Shown in pieces: positions 32,833-44,558 of a stretch of DNA of 64,000 nucleotides (the stretch's first letter is position 1; the number at the start of each line of letters is the position of its first letter). Below the pieces are notes generated by a model, which ran no database searches, had not been told where the DNA came from, and worked only from the letters and a program-made list of their open reading frames with translations. A program made the translations under genes and the position numbers. Source of the DNA: Globodera rostochiensis (lineage: Eukaryota; Nematoda; Chromadorea; Rhabditida; Heteroderidae); NCBI GenBank assembly GCA_018350325.1, contig JAEVLN010000016.1, forward strand, positions 62,001 to 126,000. The letters are read 5' to 3'.

Positions 32833-34219
32833 TCATTCATTTACCCCATCACTTTCATCTCCACGGTTCTCCTCTTTCGCCAAATTCAACAGAGATGCAA
32901 TTTCTCTGGTAAAAAGTTGAGACTGTTGACGGCACATTGCTGAGGGATAAGTTCTGTCGACGATGCTCGGTATATGGCAATGGCACGAAGTGTTCGCTTG
33001 GGCACCAAATTGGGGACGCATTTGGGCACAGTCGAGTTGGGTGCAGAAGGGGTCGGGTTGGTTGAAGCAGCAGGCACATCTGAACAAACGGGCCGAAGCA
33101 ATTCAATGGGGCGGGGGACATTCGGAAGTCTGTTAATCTCCTCAGGGGACAGACAGACAGACACTCACTGTTCCCGTCGAAGTCTGTTAATCTCCTCAGG
33201 GGACAGACAGACAGACACTCACTGTTCCCGTCGAAGTCTGTTAATCTCCTCAGGGGACAGACAGACAGACACTCACTGTTCTCGTCGAAGTCTGTGTTGA
33301 ACATGCTGAACTCCGCCGGTTGACACGCGTCGGAAGCAGCGAGTGAGGAACTGAACACAGCCCCCAACGTCAAATTTTTGCCTTGAACAGATTTTGGGCA
33401 ATTTACGCATTCCTCCGGATATAATTGGGGGGGGGGGGGACGGTTAAGTCTGGGCCACTTTTAACACATCATAACTCTTTTCACAGTGAATCAAACTCAA
33501 TACTTTTTGCAACCATTCAAAAGCTCGTGATAAAAAGAAGCTAATTGTATGCATAAGGAAAAGGTTTAATGAAAGTTAACAAAGTTCAGAACGACGGCAC
33601 TTTTATAAGCTTTTTGAATTCCAAAGAAATGCTTTGCTTAATTGACAGCGGCCGGGTCACCTGCAAACGCAGACGGAAGGCGCCTTCTCCGGTGCCATCC
33701 GTTCGTAGGAGGGCAGTCGGGCACAAAAAGCATTCGTCCAGTCGGCTTCGCATGTGCACAATTGGCTTGGAAGAATGGGGGAAAAGTGTGCAGAAAATTC
33801 TGAAAATAAATACGAATAAGGGAAGGCGTTTATTACTTTAGAATATATTCAGACAAACATGGGCTCAATGTATGCTTGCTATCTCCTCGCAGTTGGGTCC
33901 GGAAACGGGGTTAAAGTCGTTACCTTATTTTATTTAAGCAAATTAGCTTTAACCCCGGCGATAGCAGACATAACAATTTTTACGACTGTCGGCGCAAAAG
34001 AGGGAGCACCGTGTGACCCGTTACACATCACTCGCTAGGGATGCTCGGGGACTCGAGACCGAGACTCGAGAACGAAACTCTCGAGCATCACTATCACCCA
34101 CCACGAGGCAAAGTGCAGGGCGACTGATTGTCCTCGGATGCCGAGGGGCGCAGCAGAAAAAGGAAAAGCAGAAGGAGTGGGAGCAGCAGTCCACAGCTGC
34201 TGATCGCGAACTCCGGCAT
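32833..34219 (-). CDS. Secreted cysteine-rich protein with micro-exons
   Basis: Six exons join in frame to 212 residues: 34219-34102, 33799-33661, 33381-33277, micro-exons 33237-33223 and 33183-33169, and 33079-32833. The N-terminus (MPEFAISSCGLLLPLLLLF then LFLLRPSAS) is a strong signal peptide. The mature part has two similar modules. The first is LCTCEADWTNAFCARL ... PSVCVCR followed by GGC..FLTRC. The second is CACCFNQPDPFCTQLDC ... TSCHCHIP and AMC. Both follow the pattern C-x-C, then D/N-x-FC, then C-x-C. Between them the micro-exons encode repeated LRREQ. Another phase-consistent reading of exons 3 to 6 exists, but only this one continues exons 1 and 2 and gives two matching cysteine modules. 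No transmembrane segment follows. The family is not recognised. Confidence 0.72.
33127..33291. repeat. 54-bp tandem repeat (3 copies) carrying splice sites
   Basis: Three copies of a 54-bp unit (AAGTCTGTTAATCTCCTCAG plus GGGACAGACAG...). On the minus strand each unit holds a 15-nt candidate exon (ACTTCGACGGGAACA) and a 39-nt candidate intron that starts GTGAGT and ends AACAG. The third copy differs by one base and forms the 3' end of the larger exon at 33381-33277. Confidence 0.9.
34037..34093. mobile_element. 57-bp hAT-like mini-element
   Basis: Starts TAGGGATGCTCG and ends CGAGCATCACTA, with CTCGAGA-rich palindromes inside. The flanks TCACTCGC and TCACCCAC match at 6 of 8 bases, so the TSD is degraded if real. 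It lies in intron 1 of the cysteine-rich secreted protein gene. Confidence 0.5.
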
Positions 34220-35345
34220 GTTCTCTGCTCAATGCATACTCACTGAACTTCGCTTCCGGCAGCCTATTGGGCTATCGAATGGAGCAATCCGATTGGTGGA
34301 GGAGGGAAGGACGGAGGTTGGGGTAGGAAGGTGCATTTCATCCATCCTCAATCGGTTTGGAGATTACGAAAGTGTGAGGTTGAACAATCAGTGGGAGGAA
34401 GAGGGGAGGGAGGAGGCGACGCGGGGGGAGGGGGGGGGGGATAAAAGGGGAGGCAAGATAGGGGATTAATGCAAATTGATTTGAACGGGAAAAGCCAAAA
34501 TCCCCCTGGGAGTTCGTTCTTCCTTGTCGGCACAAAAGGACGGGAGAGAGGGCAAAATTGTCGCCGCATTTGGGGGGGGGGGGGATGTTTTTCTTTGCCC
34601 AATCTGGCCAATGAGAGATTAGAATTTTGGAGTCATGCCGATGACGCTGGAAATTGCCAAAGGCTTTCACATCGTCAGCCAATTAGCACCTTCTTTCTCT
34701 GTGGAAGTGAGTGATGAGAGGGGAGTGCCAAAGGGAATGTTTAGAGGGCAAATTAATGGGGGGGGGGGAGACGAATAACAAATGAACGAATGGAAAGAGA
34801 CAGGGACAAGTGCCAACAAACACTCTCGGTTACCGCACTTCCATCACATTGCGCAATGCCGGAGGGGAAAAGGACGGAAAGCGGTGTGGGCAACGAAGGA
34901 GACGACGAAAAAACAACGGCGCCGGGGGGGGGGATTTGAAGTTCAAATGTTGAATTGTCCATAATGCCCGGGTGGAGCCATCATTCATTCGTCTTTTGCC
35001 CCCCCCCCTCTCTCTTATTGAACCCCCAAATGCCATTCCCCCCCCCCCCTTAACATCAAAACTCAAATCTCTCTCATTCCCTCCCAATTCCAACTAATTA
35101 AGGTATATTATTTATTATTCGACGATTTTTTCATTATAAAAGTGCGTTAGCCATGGAGCAATTCCGTTCGTTGGTTGGGCTATCGGCGTTTAATAAAATG
35201 AAAGTGATTTCTTTACGGCAACGACGGGATGGACGGAGAAGCGATTTGCTATTCATCGAACATCTTTCACCAAAGTTCCATCGGATCCTCAGCTTCTTGT
35301 CATCCAATCCCTCCGACTTCAATTCCCCCCCCCCCCCCCCCCCCC
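34220..35345. other. Intergenic, G/C-run rich, no gene supported
   Basis: Contains G runs at about 34569, 34759 and 34925 and C runs near 35000, 35040 and 35325. Open frames here have no conserved look. The interval must include the promoter of the minus-strand cysteine-rich gene and the 3' region of the minus-strand gene at 35346-36906. Confidence 0.5.
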
Positions 35346-36906
35346 TCATGGCACGTCGATTTCCACTCCTTCAATGTCGACCGAGTTGAATTGGAATATC
35401 CTGGGCCGTTGCCGATGCCTTTGAAAAGTGTCGCGCAGCTCTTTGCCAATCACATCGGCACTGTCTGTTAGAACTCCAAAATGGCTTCCGCCGCTACTGG
35501 AAGAGACGAGCACATCGACAAGGGGACCCGCACAACGGATTGACCGATTGTCCTGAATGGAACATTCCAAAGACGATTCAATGGGGTAAAGGTTCTTAGC
35601 ATTGATTAGAAAAAGAATGTTCAATGTCAATTTAAACTCCAAATTCCCAGTCAATTGTTGGATTGTAAGCAATTCTCAACCATTTCGTCTCGTCCCATCG
35701 TTCTCCCCCGGGACAACTTTTTGTCATCCGCCGCGTCCTCTACTTCCAAAATGGATGCAAATTCAATCAACTTTGCTCCAACACTCGCCCCCCCCCAGCA
35801 AAAGGGCTGGTTGGATAAGCCAAATGGCCATTCAAATGCGATTAGCCGTCCGTCCGTCCCACCTTTTGCGACACAAACTCCTCCACTACGTTCACATCAT
35901 TTATATCGCACAGCTCCACCTCCAATTCGTCCAACTCTCGGTGCCAAACGCACCATCGGCCCCAACGTCGGCCCCGATAAACAAGTCGTCCTTCGTACAC
36001 GTAGAGAACGCCGGGAGGAAGGCGCTGACACGGGATGGAATTGGGGGAGAGATTAGTTGGGGGGGGGGGAGATTATAAACCAATGGAGTTGAAATGTTTA
36101 TTTGAAGGGAGAGAGAAAAGGCTTTGCTTTTCCTTGGTGACTGAGAAATCACCAAAAATGATTTTTAGATCGAAATCGCTTTTGGAAGTGTTTGGAGACC
36201 CCGGGAAGAACTCATAAAGGAGCCTCCGTCCTCTGCCAAAGAATCCATCAAAAAAGCGAACACTCAAAGAATTGTTTCGTGCTTTTTTGGGGCCGATTTC
36301 GACCTGAACTTTGTCCCTTTTGCTCATCGCGGGCCTCCTCTTCGGGCTGTTGCTATGCTTCTGCTCCGATGCCTTTCTGTTGATGCGTTGTCCCCCGTTC
36401 GTCTCCACATGGAGAGTGTCCGTCGATGGACTGTTATTTTGCTGTTGTTGGTGTGCAGTTGAAGAGCTGCTGGTAGGAACCGCCACGTCGATGATCACTG
36501 AAGAAAGAACAAATTGTTAAAGGGACAGAAAGTCCCCTATCTGCGCAATAACTTGCAAAAAAAAACATTTGTTATCATCAAAATTGATGACCGACCGCCT
36601 CGAATATGCCAGAAGTGTCTGACGGACTCGTCAGGAGGGCTCGGGTCCAGGCACTGGAACAAATAGCCCATCCCCAGCCGAATATGGCGACGGATGAGCA
36701 AAAGCGGAAGAATTCTTTCTGCGAGTGAGGGGAAATTGTTTTGGGAATGATTTTGAGGATGAAAATATCTGACAATTTCAATGGAAGAAACAAGGGAGGT
36801 ACGTTTTCGTTTGGGCCTTTGAGAAAAACTGATTATGATTGAATTGCACTATTTTATTGCATTTAATCAAACACACCGTCAAATGAATCACCCAATTCCA
36901 TTTTAC
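35346..36906 (-). CDS. Unrecognised protein, 3' part (phase-consistent exons)
   Basis: Seen on the minus strand: 36906-36877 (KMELGDSFD), 36718-36596 (RILPLLLIRRHIRLGMGYLF, then DESVRHFWHIRG), 36497 to about 36304 (VIIDVAVPTSSSS, polyQ, KRRPAMSKRDKVQ), 36024-35863 (GVLYVYEGRLVYRGRRWG, then VWHRELDELEVELCDI), 35806-35681 (PFCWGGASVGAKLIEFAS) and 35594-35346 (SSLECSIQDNRSIRCAG, then GSHFGVLTDSADVIGKEL). Each junction is phase-compatible and has GT/AG ends. I do not recognise the family. The first exon shown begins right next to the 38/39-bp array, so the 5' exons probably lie beyond the array near 41.8-42.0 kb. The donor at 36304 is the weakest point. Confidence 0.5.
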
Positions 36907-36950
36907 CTGCACAGAAGTAAAAGGAAATGGACTAGGCGGGGGGGGGGGGG

Positions 36951-39900
36951 AAGCCCAAATCGGAAGAGGAAAATGTGCCGGGGGGAGGGAAGTCCAAATC
37001 GGAAGAGGAAAATGTGCCGAGGAGGAGAAGCCCAAATCGGAAGAGGAAAATGTGCCGGGGGGAGGGAAGCCCAAATCGGAAGAGGAAAATGTGCCGAGGA
37101 GGAGAAGCCCAAATCGGAAGAGGAAAATGTGCCGGGGGGAGGGAAGCCCAAATCGGAAGAGGAAAATGTGCCGGGGGGAGGGAAGCCCAAATCGGAAGAG
37201 GAAAATGTGCCGAGGAGGAGAAGCCCAAATCGGAAGAGGAAAATGTGCCGGGGGGAGGGAAGCCCAAATCGGAAGAGGAAAATGTGCCGGGGGGAGGGAA
37301 GCCCAAATCGGAAGAGGAAAATGTGCCGAGGAGGAGAAGCCCAAATCGGAAGAGGAAAATGACCGGGGGGAGGGAAGCCCAAATCGGAAAAGGAAAATGT
37401 GCCGAGGAGGAGAAGCCCAAATCGGAAGAGGAAAATGTGCCGGGGGGAGGGAAGCCCAAATCGGAAGAGGAAAATGTGCCGGGGGGAGGGAAGCCCAAAT
37501 CGGAAGAGGAAAATGTGCCGGGGGGAGGGAAGCCCAAATCGGAAGAGGAAAATGTGCCGGGGGGAGGGAAGCCCAATCGGAAAAGGAAAATGTGCCGGGG
37601 GGGGGGAAGCTCAAATCGGAAGAGGAAAATGTGCCGGGGGGAGGGAAGCCCAAATCGGAAAAGGAAAATGTGCCGAGGAGGAGAAGCCCAAATCGGAAGA
37701 GGAAAATGACCGGGGGGAGGGAAGCCCAAATCGGAAAAGGAAAATGTGCCGAGGAGGAGAAGCCCAAATCGGAAGAGGAAAATGTGCCGGGGGGAGGGAA
37801 GCCCAAATCGGAAGAGGAAAATGTGCCGGGGGGAGGGAAGCCCAAATCGGAAGAGGAAAATGTGCCGAGGAGGAGAAGCCCAAATCGGAAGAGGAAAATG
37901 ACCGAGGGGAGGGAAGCCCAAATCGGAAAAGGAAAATGTGCCGGGGGGAGGGAAGCCCAAATCGGAAGAGGAAAATGTGCCGGGGGGAGGGAAGCCCAAA
38001 TCGGAAAAGGAAAATGTGCCGGGGGGAGGGAAGCCCAAATCGGAAGAGGAAAATGTGCCGAGGAGGAGAAGCCCAAATCGGAAGAGGAAAATGACCGGGG
38101 GGAGGGAAGCCCAAATCGGAAAAGGAAAATGTGCCGAGGAGGAGAAGCCCAAATCGGAAGAGGAAAATGTGCCGGGGGGAGGGAAGCCCAAATCGGAAGA
38201 GGAAAATGTGCCGGGGGGAGGGAAGCCCAAATCGGAAGAAGAAAATGTGCCGAGGAGGAGAAGCCCAAATCGGAAGAGGAAAATGACCGGGGGGAGGGAA
38301 GCCCAAATCGGAAAAGGAAAATGTGCCGAGGAGGAGAAGCCCAAATCGGAAGAGGAAAATGTGCCGGGGGGAGGGAAGCCCAAATCGGAAAAGGAAAATG
38401 TGCCGGGGGGAGGGAAGCCCAAATCGGAAGAGGAAAATGTGCCGGGGGGAGGGAAGCCCAAATCGGAAAAGGAAAATGTGCCGGGGGGAGGGAAGCCCAA
38501 ATCGGAAAAGGAAAATGTGCCGAGGAGGAGAAGCCCAAATCGGAAGAGGAAAATGTGCCGGGGGGAGGGAAGCCCAAATCGGAAAAGGAAAATGTGCCGG
38601 GGGGAGGGAAGCCCAAATCGGAAAAGGAAAATGTGCCGGGGGGAGGGAAGCCCAAATCGGAAGAGGAAAATGTGCCGGGGGGAGGGGGGGAAGCTCAAAT
38701 CGGAAGAGGAAAATGTGCCGGGGGGAGGGAAGCCCAAATCGGAAAAGGAAAATGTGCCGAGGAGGAGAAGCCCAAATCGGAAGAGGAAAATGTGCCGGGG
38801 GGAGGGAAGCCCAAATCGGAAAAGGAAAATGTGCCGGGGGGAGGGAAGCCCAAATCGGAAAAGGAAAATGTGCCGGGGGGAGGGAAGCCCAAATCGGAAA
38901 AGGAAAATGTGCCGGGGGGAGGGAAGCCCAAATCGGAAAAGGAAAATGTGCCGAGGAGGAGAAGCCCAAATCGGAAGAGGAAAATGTGCCGGGGGGAGGG
39001 AAGCCCAAATCGGAAGAGGAAAATGTGCCGGGGGGAGGGAAGCCCAAATCGGAAGAGGAAAATGTGCCGGGGGGAGGGAAGCCCAAATCGGAAGAAGAAA
39101 ATGTGCCGAGGAGGAGAAGCCCAAATCGGAAGAGGAAAATGACCGGGGGGAGGGAAGCCCAAATCGGAAAAGGAAAATGTGCCGAGGAGGAGAAGCCCAA
39201 ATCGGAAGAGGAAAATGTGCCGGGGGGAGGGAAGCCCAAATCGGAAAAGGAAAATGTGCCGGGGGGAGGGAAGCCCAAATCGGAAAAGGAAAATGTGCCG
39301 GGGGGAGGGAAGCCCAAATCGGAAGAGGAAAATGTGCCGGGGGGAGGGAAGCCCAAATCGGAAAAGGAAAATGTGCCGAGGAGGAGAAGCCCAAATCGGA
39401 AGAGGAAAATGACCGAGGGGAGGGAAGCCCAAATCGGAAAAGGAAAATGTGCCGGGGGGAGGGAAGCCCAAATCGGAAGAGGAAAATGTGCCGGGGGGAG
39501 GGAAGCCCAAATCGGAAAAGGAAAATGTGCCGGGGGGAGGGAAGCCCAAATCGGAAGAGGAAAATGTGCCGAGGAGGAGAAGCCCAAATCGGAAGAGGAA
39601 AATGACCGGGGGGGAGGGAAGCCCAAATCGGAAAAGGAAAATGTGCCGAGGAGGAGAAGCCCAAATCGGAAGAGGAAAATGTGCCGGGGGGAGGGAAGCC
39701 CAAATCGGAAAAGGAAAATGTGCCGGGGGGAGGGAAGCCCAAATCGGAAAAGGAAAATGTGCCGGGGGGAGGGAAGCCCAAATCGGAAAAGGAAAATGTG
39801 CCGGGGGGAGGGGGGGAAGCTCAAATCGGAAGAGGAAAATGTGCCGGGGGGAGGGAAGCCCAAATCGGAAAAGGAAAATGTGCCGAGGAGGAGAAGCCCA

Positions 39901-41813
39901 AATCGGAAGAGGAAAATGTGCCGGGGGGAGGGAAGCCCAAATCGGAAAAGGAAAATGTGCCGGGGGGAGGGAAGCCCAAATCGGAAAAGGAAAATGTGCC
40001 GGGGGGAGGGAAGCCCAAATCGGAAAAGGAAAATGTGCCGGGGGGAGGGAAGCCCAAATCGGAAAAGGAAAATGTGCCGAGGAGGAGAAGCCCAAATCGG
40101 AAGAGGAAAATGTGCCGGGGGGAGGGAAGCCCAAATCGGAAGAGGAAAATGTGCCGGGGGGAGGGAAGCCCAAATCGGAAAAGGAAAATGTGCCGGGGGG
40201 AGGGAAGCCCAAATCGGAAAAGGAAAATGTGCCGGGGGGAGGGAAGCCCAAATCGGAAAAGGAAAATGTGCCGGGGGGAGGGAAGCCCAAATCGGAAGAG
40301 GAAAATGTGCCGGGGGGAGGGAAGCCCAAATCGGAAGAGGAAAATGTGCCGGGGGGAGGGAAGCCCAAATCGGAAGAGGAAAATGTGCCGGGGGGAGGGA
40401 AGCCCAAATCGGAAGAGGAAAATGTGCCGGGGGGAGGGAAGCCCAAATCGGAAGAAGAAAATGTGCCGAGGAGGAGAAGCCCAAATCGGAAGAGGAAAAT
40501 GACCGGGGGGAGGGAAGCCCAAATCGGAAAAGGAAAATGTGCCGAGGAGGAGAAGCCCAAATCGGAAGAGGAAAATGTGCCGGGGGGAGGGAAGCCCAAA
40601 TCGGAAAAGGAAAATGTGCCGGGGGGAGGGAAGCCCAAATCGGAAAAGGAAAATGTGCCGGGGGGAGGGAAGCCCAAATCGGAAGAGGAAAATGTGCCGG
40701 GGGGAGGGAAGCCCAAATCGGAAAAGGAAAATGTGCCGAGGAGGAGAAGCCCAAATCGGAAGAGGAAAATGACCGAGGGGAGGGAAGCCCAAATCGGAAA
40801 AGGAAAATGACCGAGGGGAGGGAAGCCCAAATCGGAAGAGGAAAATGACCGGGGGGAGGGAAGCCCAAATCGGAAAAGGAAAATGTGCCGAGGAGGAGAA
40901 GCCCAAATCGGAAGAGGAAAATGTGCCGGGGGGAGGGAAGCCCAAATCGGAAGAGGAAAATGTGCCGGGGGGAGGGAAGCCCAAATCGGAAGAGGAAAAT
41001 GTGCCGAGGAGGAGAAGCCCAAATCGGAAGAGGAAAATGACCGGGGGGAGGGAAGCCCAAATCGGAAAAGGAAAATGTGCCGAGGAGGATAAGCCCAAAT
41101 CGGAAGAGGAAAATGTGCCGGGGGGAGGGAAGCCCAAATCGGAAGAGGAAAATGTGCCGGGGGGAGGGAAGCCCAAATCGGAAGAGGAAAATGTGCCGAG
41201 GAGGAGAAGCCCAAATCGGAAGAGGAAAATGTGCCGGGGGGAGGGAAGCCCAAACCGGAAGAGGAAAATGTGCCGGGGGGAGGGAAGCCCAAATCGGAAG
41301 AGGAAAATGTGCCGAGGAGGAGAAGCCCAAATCGGAAGAGGAAAATGACCGAGGGGAGGGAAGCCCAAATCGGAAAAGGAAAATGTGCCGGGGGGAGGGA
41401 AGCCCAAATCGGAAGAGGAAAATGTGCCGGGAGGAGGGAAGCCCAAATCGGAAAAGGAAAATGTGCCGGGGGGAGGGAAGCCCAAATCGGAAGAGGAAAA
41501 TGTGCCGAGGAGGAGAAGCCCAAATCGGAAGAGGAAAATGACCGGGGGGAGGGAAGCCCAAATCGGAAAAGGAAAATGTGCCGAGGAGGAGAAGCCCAAA
41601 TCGGAAGAGGAAAATGTGCCGGGGGGAGGGAAGCCCAAATCGGAAGAGGAAAATGACCGGGGGGAGGGAAGCCCAAATCGGAAAAGGAAAATGTGCCGAG
41701 GAGGAGAAGCCCAAATCGGAAGAGGAAAATGTGCCGGGGGGAGGGAAGCCCAAATCGGAAAAGGAAAATGTGCCGGGGGGAGGGAAGCCCAAATCGGAAG
41801 AGGAAAATGTGGA
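36951..41813. repeat. 4.9-kb minisatellite of 38/39-bp units, about 125 copies
   Basis: The unit is AAGCCCAAATCGGAAGAGG followed by AAAATGTGCCGGGGGGAGGG. The main variants are GGGGGGAGGG (39 bp), GAGGAGGAG (38 bp), AAAATGACC instead of AAAATGTGCC (38 bp), and GAAAAGG or GAAGAAG instead of GAAGAGG. Rare markers (AAGCTCAAATC at 37609, 38690 and 39829; GAAGAAGAAAATG at 38236, 39091 and 40449) recur with the same neighbours, showing block duplications. All frames on both strands are mostly open, up to 1529 codons on the minus strand. The indel of one base between unit types scrambles any single frame, so I treat it as non-coding. Confidence 0.97.
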
Positions 41814-42010
41814 GGAACCAATGGGGGGGGGGGGAAGTCCGGGGATGAATTGGAAACACTGGCAGAGGTGGGACCAGTGAAGGATACCCGCCAGACGAGG
41901 CATCCATTGCCTGGCTCTGTGGGAACTTGGCCATGGCCATGTCGTCAAAATTGAAGGGCCGCGGGAACGGTACGGAAGTGTGGGATGGATGAATATAGAG
42001 CATTTATTCA
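41814..42010 (-). other. Candidate upstream exon of the minus-strand gene
   Basis: On the minus strand 42003-41830 reads FPRPFNFDDMAMAKFPQSQ, then MDASSGGYPSLVPPLPVF and PIHPRTS. This composition looks like a real disordered N-terminal region rather than repeat. Its position just beyond the minisatellite suggests it may splice over the 4.9-kb array to the exon at 36906. I could not find a convincing donor in the required phase. Confidence 0.35.
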
Positions 42011-43430
42011 ACTTCTCCTCTCTCGGAAGACGATTCAATTTCCACTTCATCGTTCTCTTCCCTCTACACACCGGCACAGAGAGGGAGTGGGGGGAGGGGG
42101 GCGGGCAATAAATTGGGACTCCCCGCCCCCTCCCCCCCCCCCCTCGCCGCACGCATTGTCCCAAGGAACACGACCCATGAAGAAAATCCACAAAAGTCAC
42201 TTTATTGTGAAGGGCGTCGGGTTGTTAATATAAATGCTCGCCCTAACTCCAAAAGCGAATAAGCCAAAGAGGGGGGGGGGGGGGGAATGGGTCCAAAAGG
42301 ACAAAACACAAAAGAATCCGAATTGGAAGGGGACGCCTCAATAAGTGAAGAAAGAACAGGAGAAGGGGGAGGGGGTAAAAAGAGAAGTGAGTGTGGGCGG
42401 GGAGGGGGGAGGCGGACGGATGCTCTCGAACCGGGAGGTTGGGGGGGGGGGGTAGGGGACAAATGGTTTGGGAGTTGGAGGGGGGGGGCTGATGAATGAA
42501 TGGGATGGGTGGGAGGACGGAAGGGCTAATCTCCTCTACGCACTCAGTCTGTTGCTGACGGAGAATGGGAGGAGCTCAGCAGGAATGGATGGGCCCCGGA
42601 GGGGAGATGGCTGCAAAAACTAATCGTCTTAAGCTGTCTTCAGGGAGCGGGGATCAGTGAGTGGAGAGAGAGAGAGAATCAGAAGAGAATGCGGGGGGAG
42701 GGGGGAGGGCATGAGAATCATTTAGTTAAACTCAAACCATTCAACGCAGCAAATGTTTCTGAGATGTTGTGGGAGGGAGTAAAGGGGTGAAATGTGTTAT
42801 TTTCCACAATTTACTAAAACTTTGGGTTAATGTGAAAAAAAGTTGGATGGTTTCCCACGAATAAAGTGCCGGCCCAAGATTATAACCACGTTTTGTCCCC
42901 CCCCCCCCGTCCCATCAGCACCGCTTCACCACCCCCAAATCCATACACATCCAAATGCATTATTATTCATTCAATCGTCAGCCTGCCTCGGATGAATATG
43001 GAAGCGGGGGGGGGGGGGGGGGAATGGGTTGGGACGGGGAAGAACTGAGTGTGCAGCGGTGTGCCCTGCCCTGCCTTGGCCAGCAATGCCTCTCCCCCCC
43101 CCCCCTTTGCTGTTGTCCCCGCATCCCCTTGGCCAAGTCCCCCCCCCCCCCCCATCCAACTCCATGCGTGATATGCATTGAAATGGGAAGGGAGGGAGGG
43201 GAAGGAAGGCACTTCTGCGGAGAAAGAAAGAACTTAACCAACCATTGACCAATTATTGATTCGAAGCCCCGGGAAACTTTTGTTTGGCCAAGGATTTTCG
43301 CGAGCAAGTTTTAATCTTGGCGGTAAAAATCGATGCTGATCATAATGAAACATTTGAAAAAAATGGACAATTAGGTGACATCTTACTTATACTCCGTTGC
43401 AATTGCTAATCGGTTGCTCAAATTCAGTGA
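42011..43430. other. Low-complexity intergenic DNA
   Basis: Rich in G/C runs (42120, 42270, 42440, 42480, 42895, 43008, 43097, 43140). Open frames are homopolymer products. No gene or RNA recognised. Confidence 0.55.
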
Positions 43431-44558
43431 GACGCAGGGGGCCGAACGCAAAAAAAAAAAATTCGGGGGGGGGGGGGGGGGGGGAGGAGAAGTCGATTCT
43501 TAGGGGTGTGTTTTCCACTTTTTATTGCATTTTTGTTAAGCAATTTTTCCACAAACTGCTCGGTTTTTAGGGACGGGGAGGGGCTCGGTGGTGCCGATAG
43601 GCGCCGCCGAGAAAATTTTGAATTTTTTACTCAATTTTGAAAAGATTTGCACCCAAAAATTTAATAAAAAGTTGACTTTTTTTTAATGAACCTTATTTTA
43701 AAATTTGAGTAAATATGGATCTGAGCTCCCAGACTCGAAATCACTCAAAACCACTTTTTAGGGTTTCTTAGGTGCTGAAACCGGATCCGCTCAGTTCGGC
43801 GCGATCAGTCATAACATAGTTATTAAGAAAGCAAATCAAATAAAATCGGTATCATACAAAAGTTCTCAGAATGCTACTTTGATCAAGCTAAAGCTAACCG
43901 ATTCGTCTTTTTGAAAAAAAGTTATAGCTTAAAACGTGTGAAAATTGCCATTTTTCGTGACAGTTTGGCGCGGTGACTCATAACTTCTTTTGTTTAAGTC
44001 GAATCGCTTAGCTCTTTTCTATTATAGAATCTACAGACATGGTGCTTTCAAATGATACCAAGAATGTTTGGTTTGAACAAATAAACAAAAAGTTATAACG
44101 TTTCAAACTTGTCGGCGCCGAACTGAGCCGCGACGAAACGAACCCGACCGTGCTGAAACCGATAGAACAATCAATTTTTTTGTCTCTCCTTTGTTTAACG
44201 CGCTATAACAAACTAAAGAAGCATTGTGAGACAATTTTTTCAACACTCACGCCAAACCCTCATTTTCAAGGACAATGCCCGAATTCGAACATTTGGTCAA
44301 AAATTTCGAAAAATCAATTTTGGCCCAAATTGTTCAAAAAATCCAAAGTACACCCAAAAAGGCAAAGTATTGATCGAATTGTGCTTTTAAATGCTTTTGA
44401 GGATAAAATTGATTTTTGAAAATTCGTGATCAGCGACCTGGATAACCCCCGGGTACTTCTTAAAATTGCATAAAACCTTCATTTAAAAATAAAAAAATTC
44501 GGGACCAATGTTCTTTAAGGCGTGGTGCTGACTCGGCTACGGACAACTCGGCTACTTA
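43431..44558. repeat. Mosaic of dispersed repeat fragments
   Basis: Holds a 20-bp G run (about 43465), the GC palindrome GGTGGTGCCGATAGGCGCCG (about 43588) and an ATATGGATCTGAGCTCCCAG fragment of the large inverted-repeat family (43715). A fold-back with TCGGCGCG termini and ATTCGAAAGC-type arms follows (43795-44130). No gene. Confidence 0.65.

Noticed and set aside
32886..33164. Alternative phase of the last exon of the cysteine-rich gene (VPAASTNPTPSAPN...)
   Set aside because: It joins in frame with another reading of exon 3 but not with the signal-peptide exons, and it lacks the second cysteine module.
36606..36731. Plus-strand exon-like frame MPEVSDGLVRRARVQALEQ with a GTGAGG donor
   Set aside because: No compatible downstream plus-strand exon found; the minus strand gives a longer chain of phase-consistent exons over the same bases.
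36778..42200. Frames of up to 1529 codons in the 38/39-bp array
   Set aside because: The array is open in nearly all frames on both strands; mixed 38- and 39-bp units scramble any one product.
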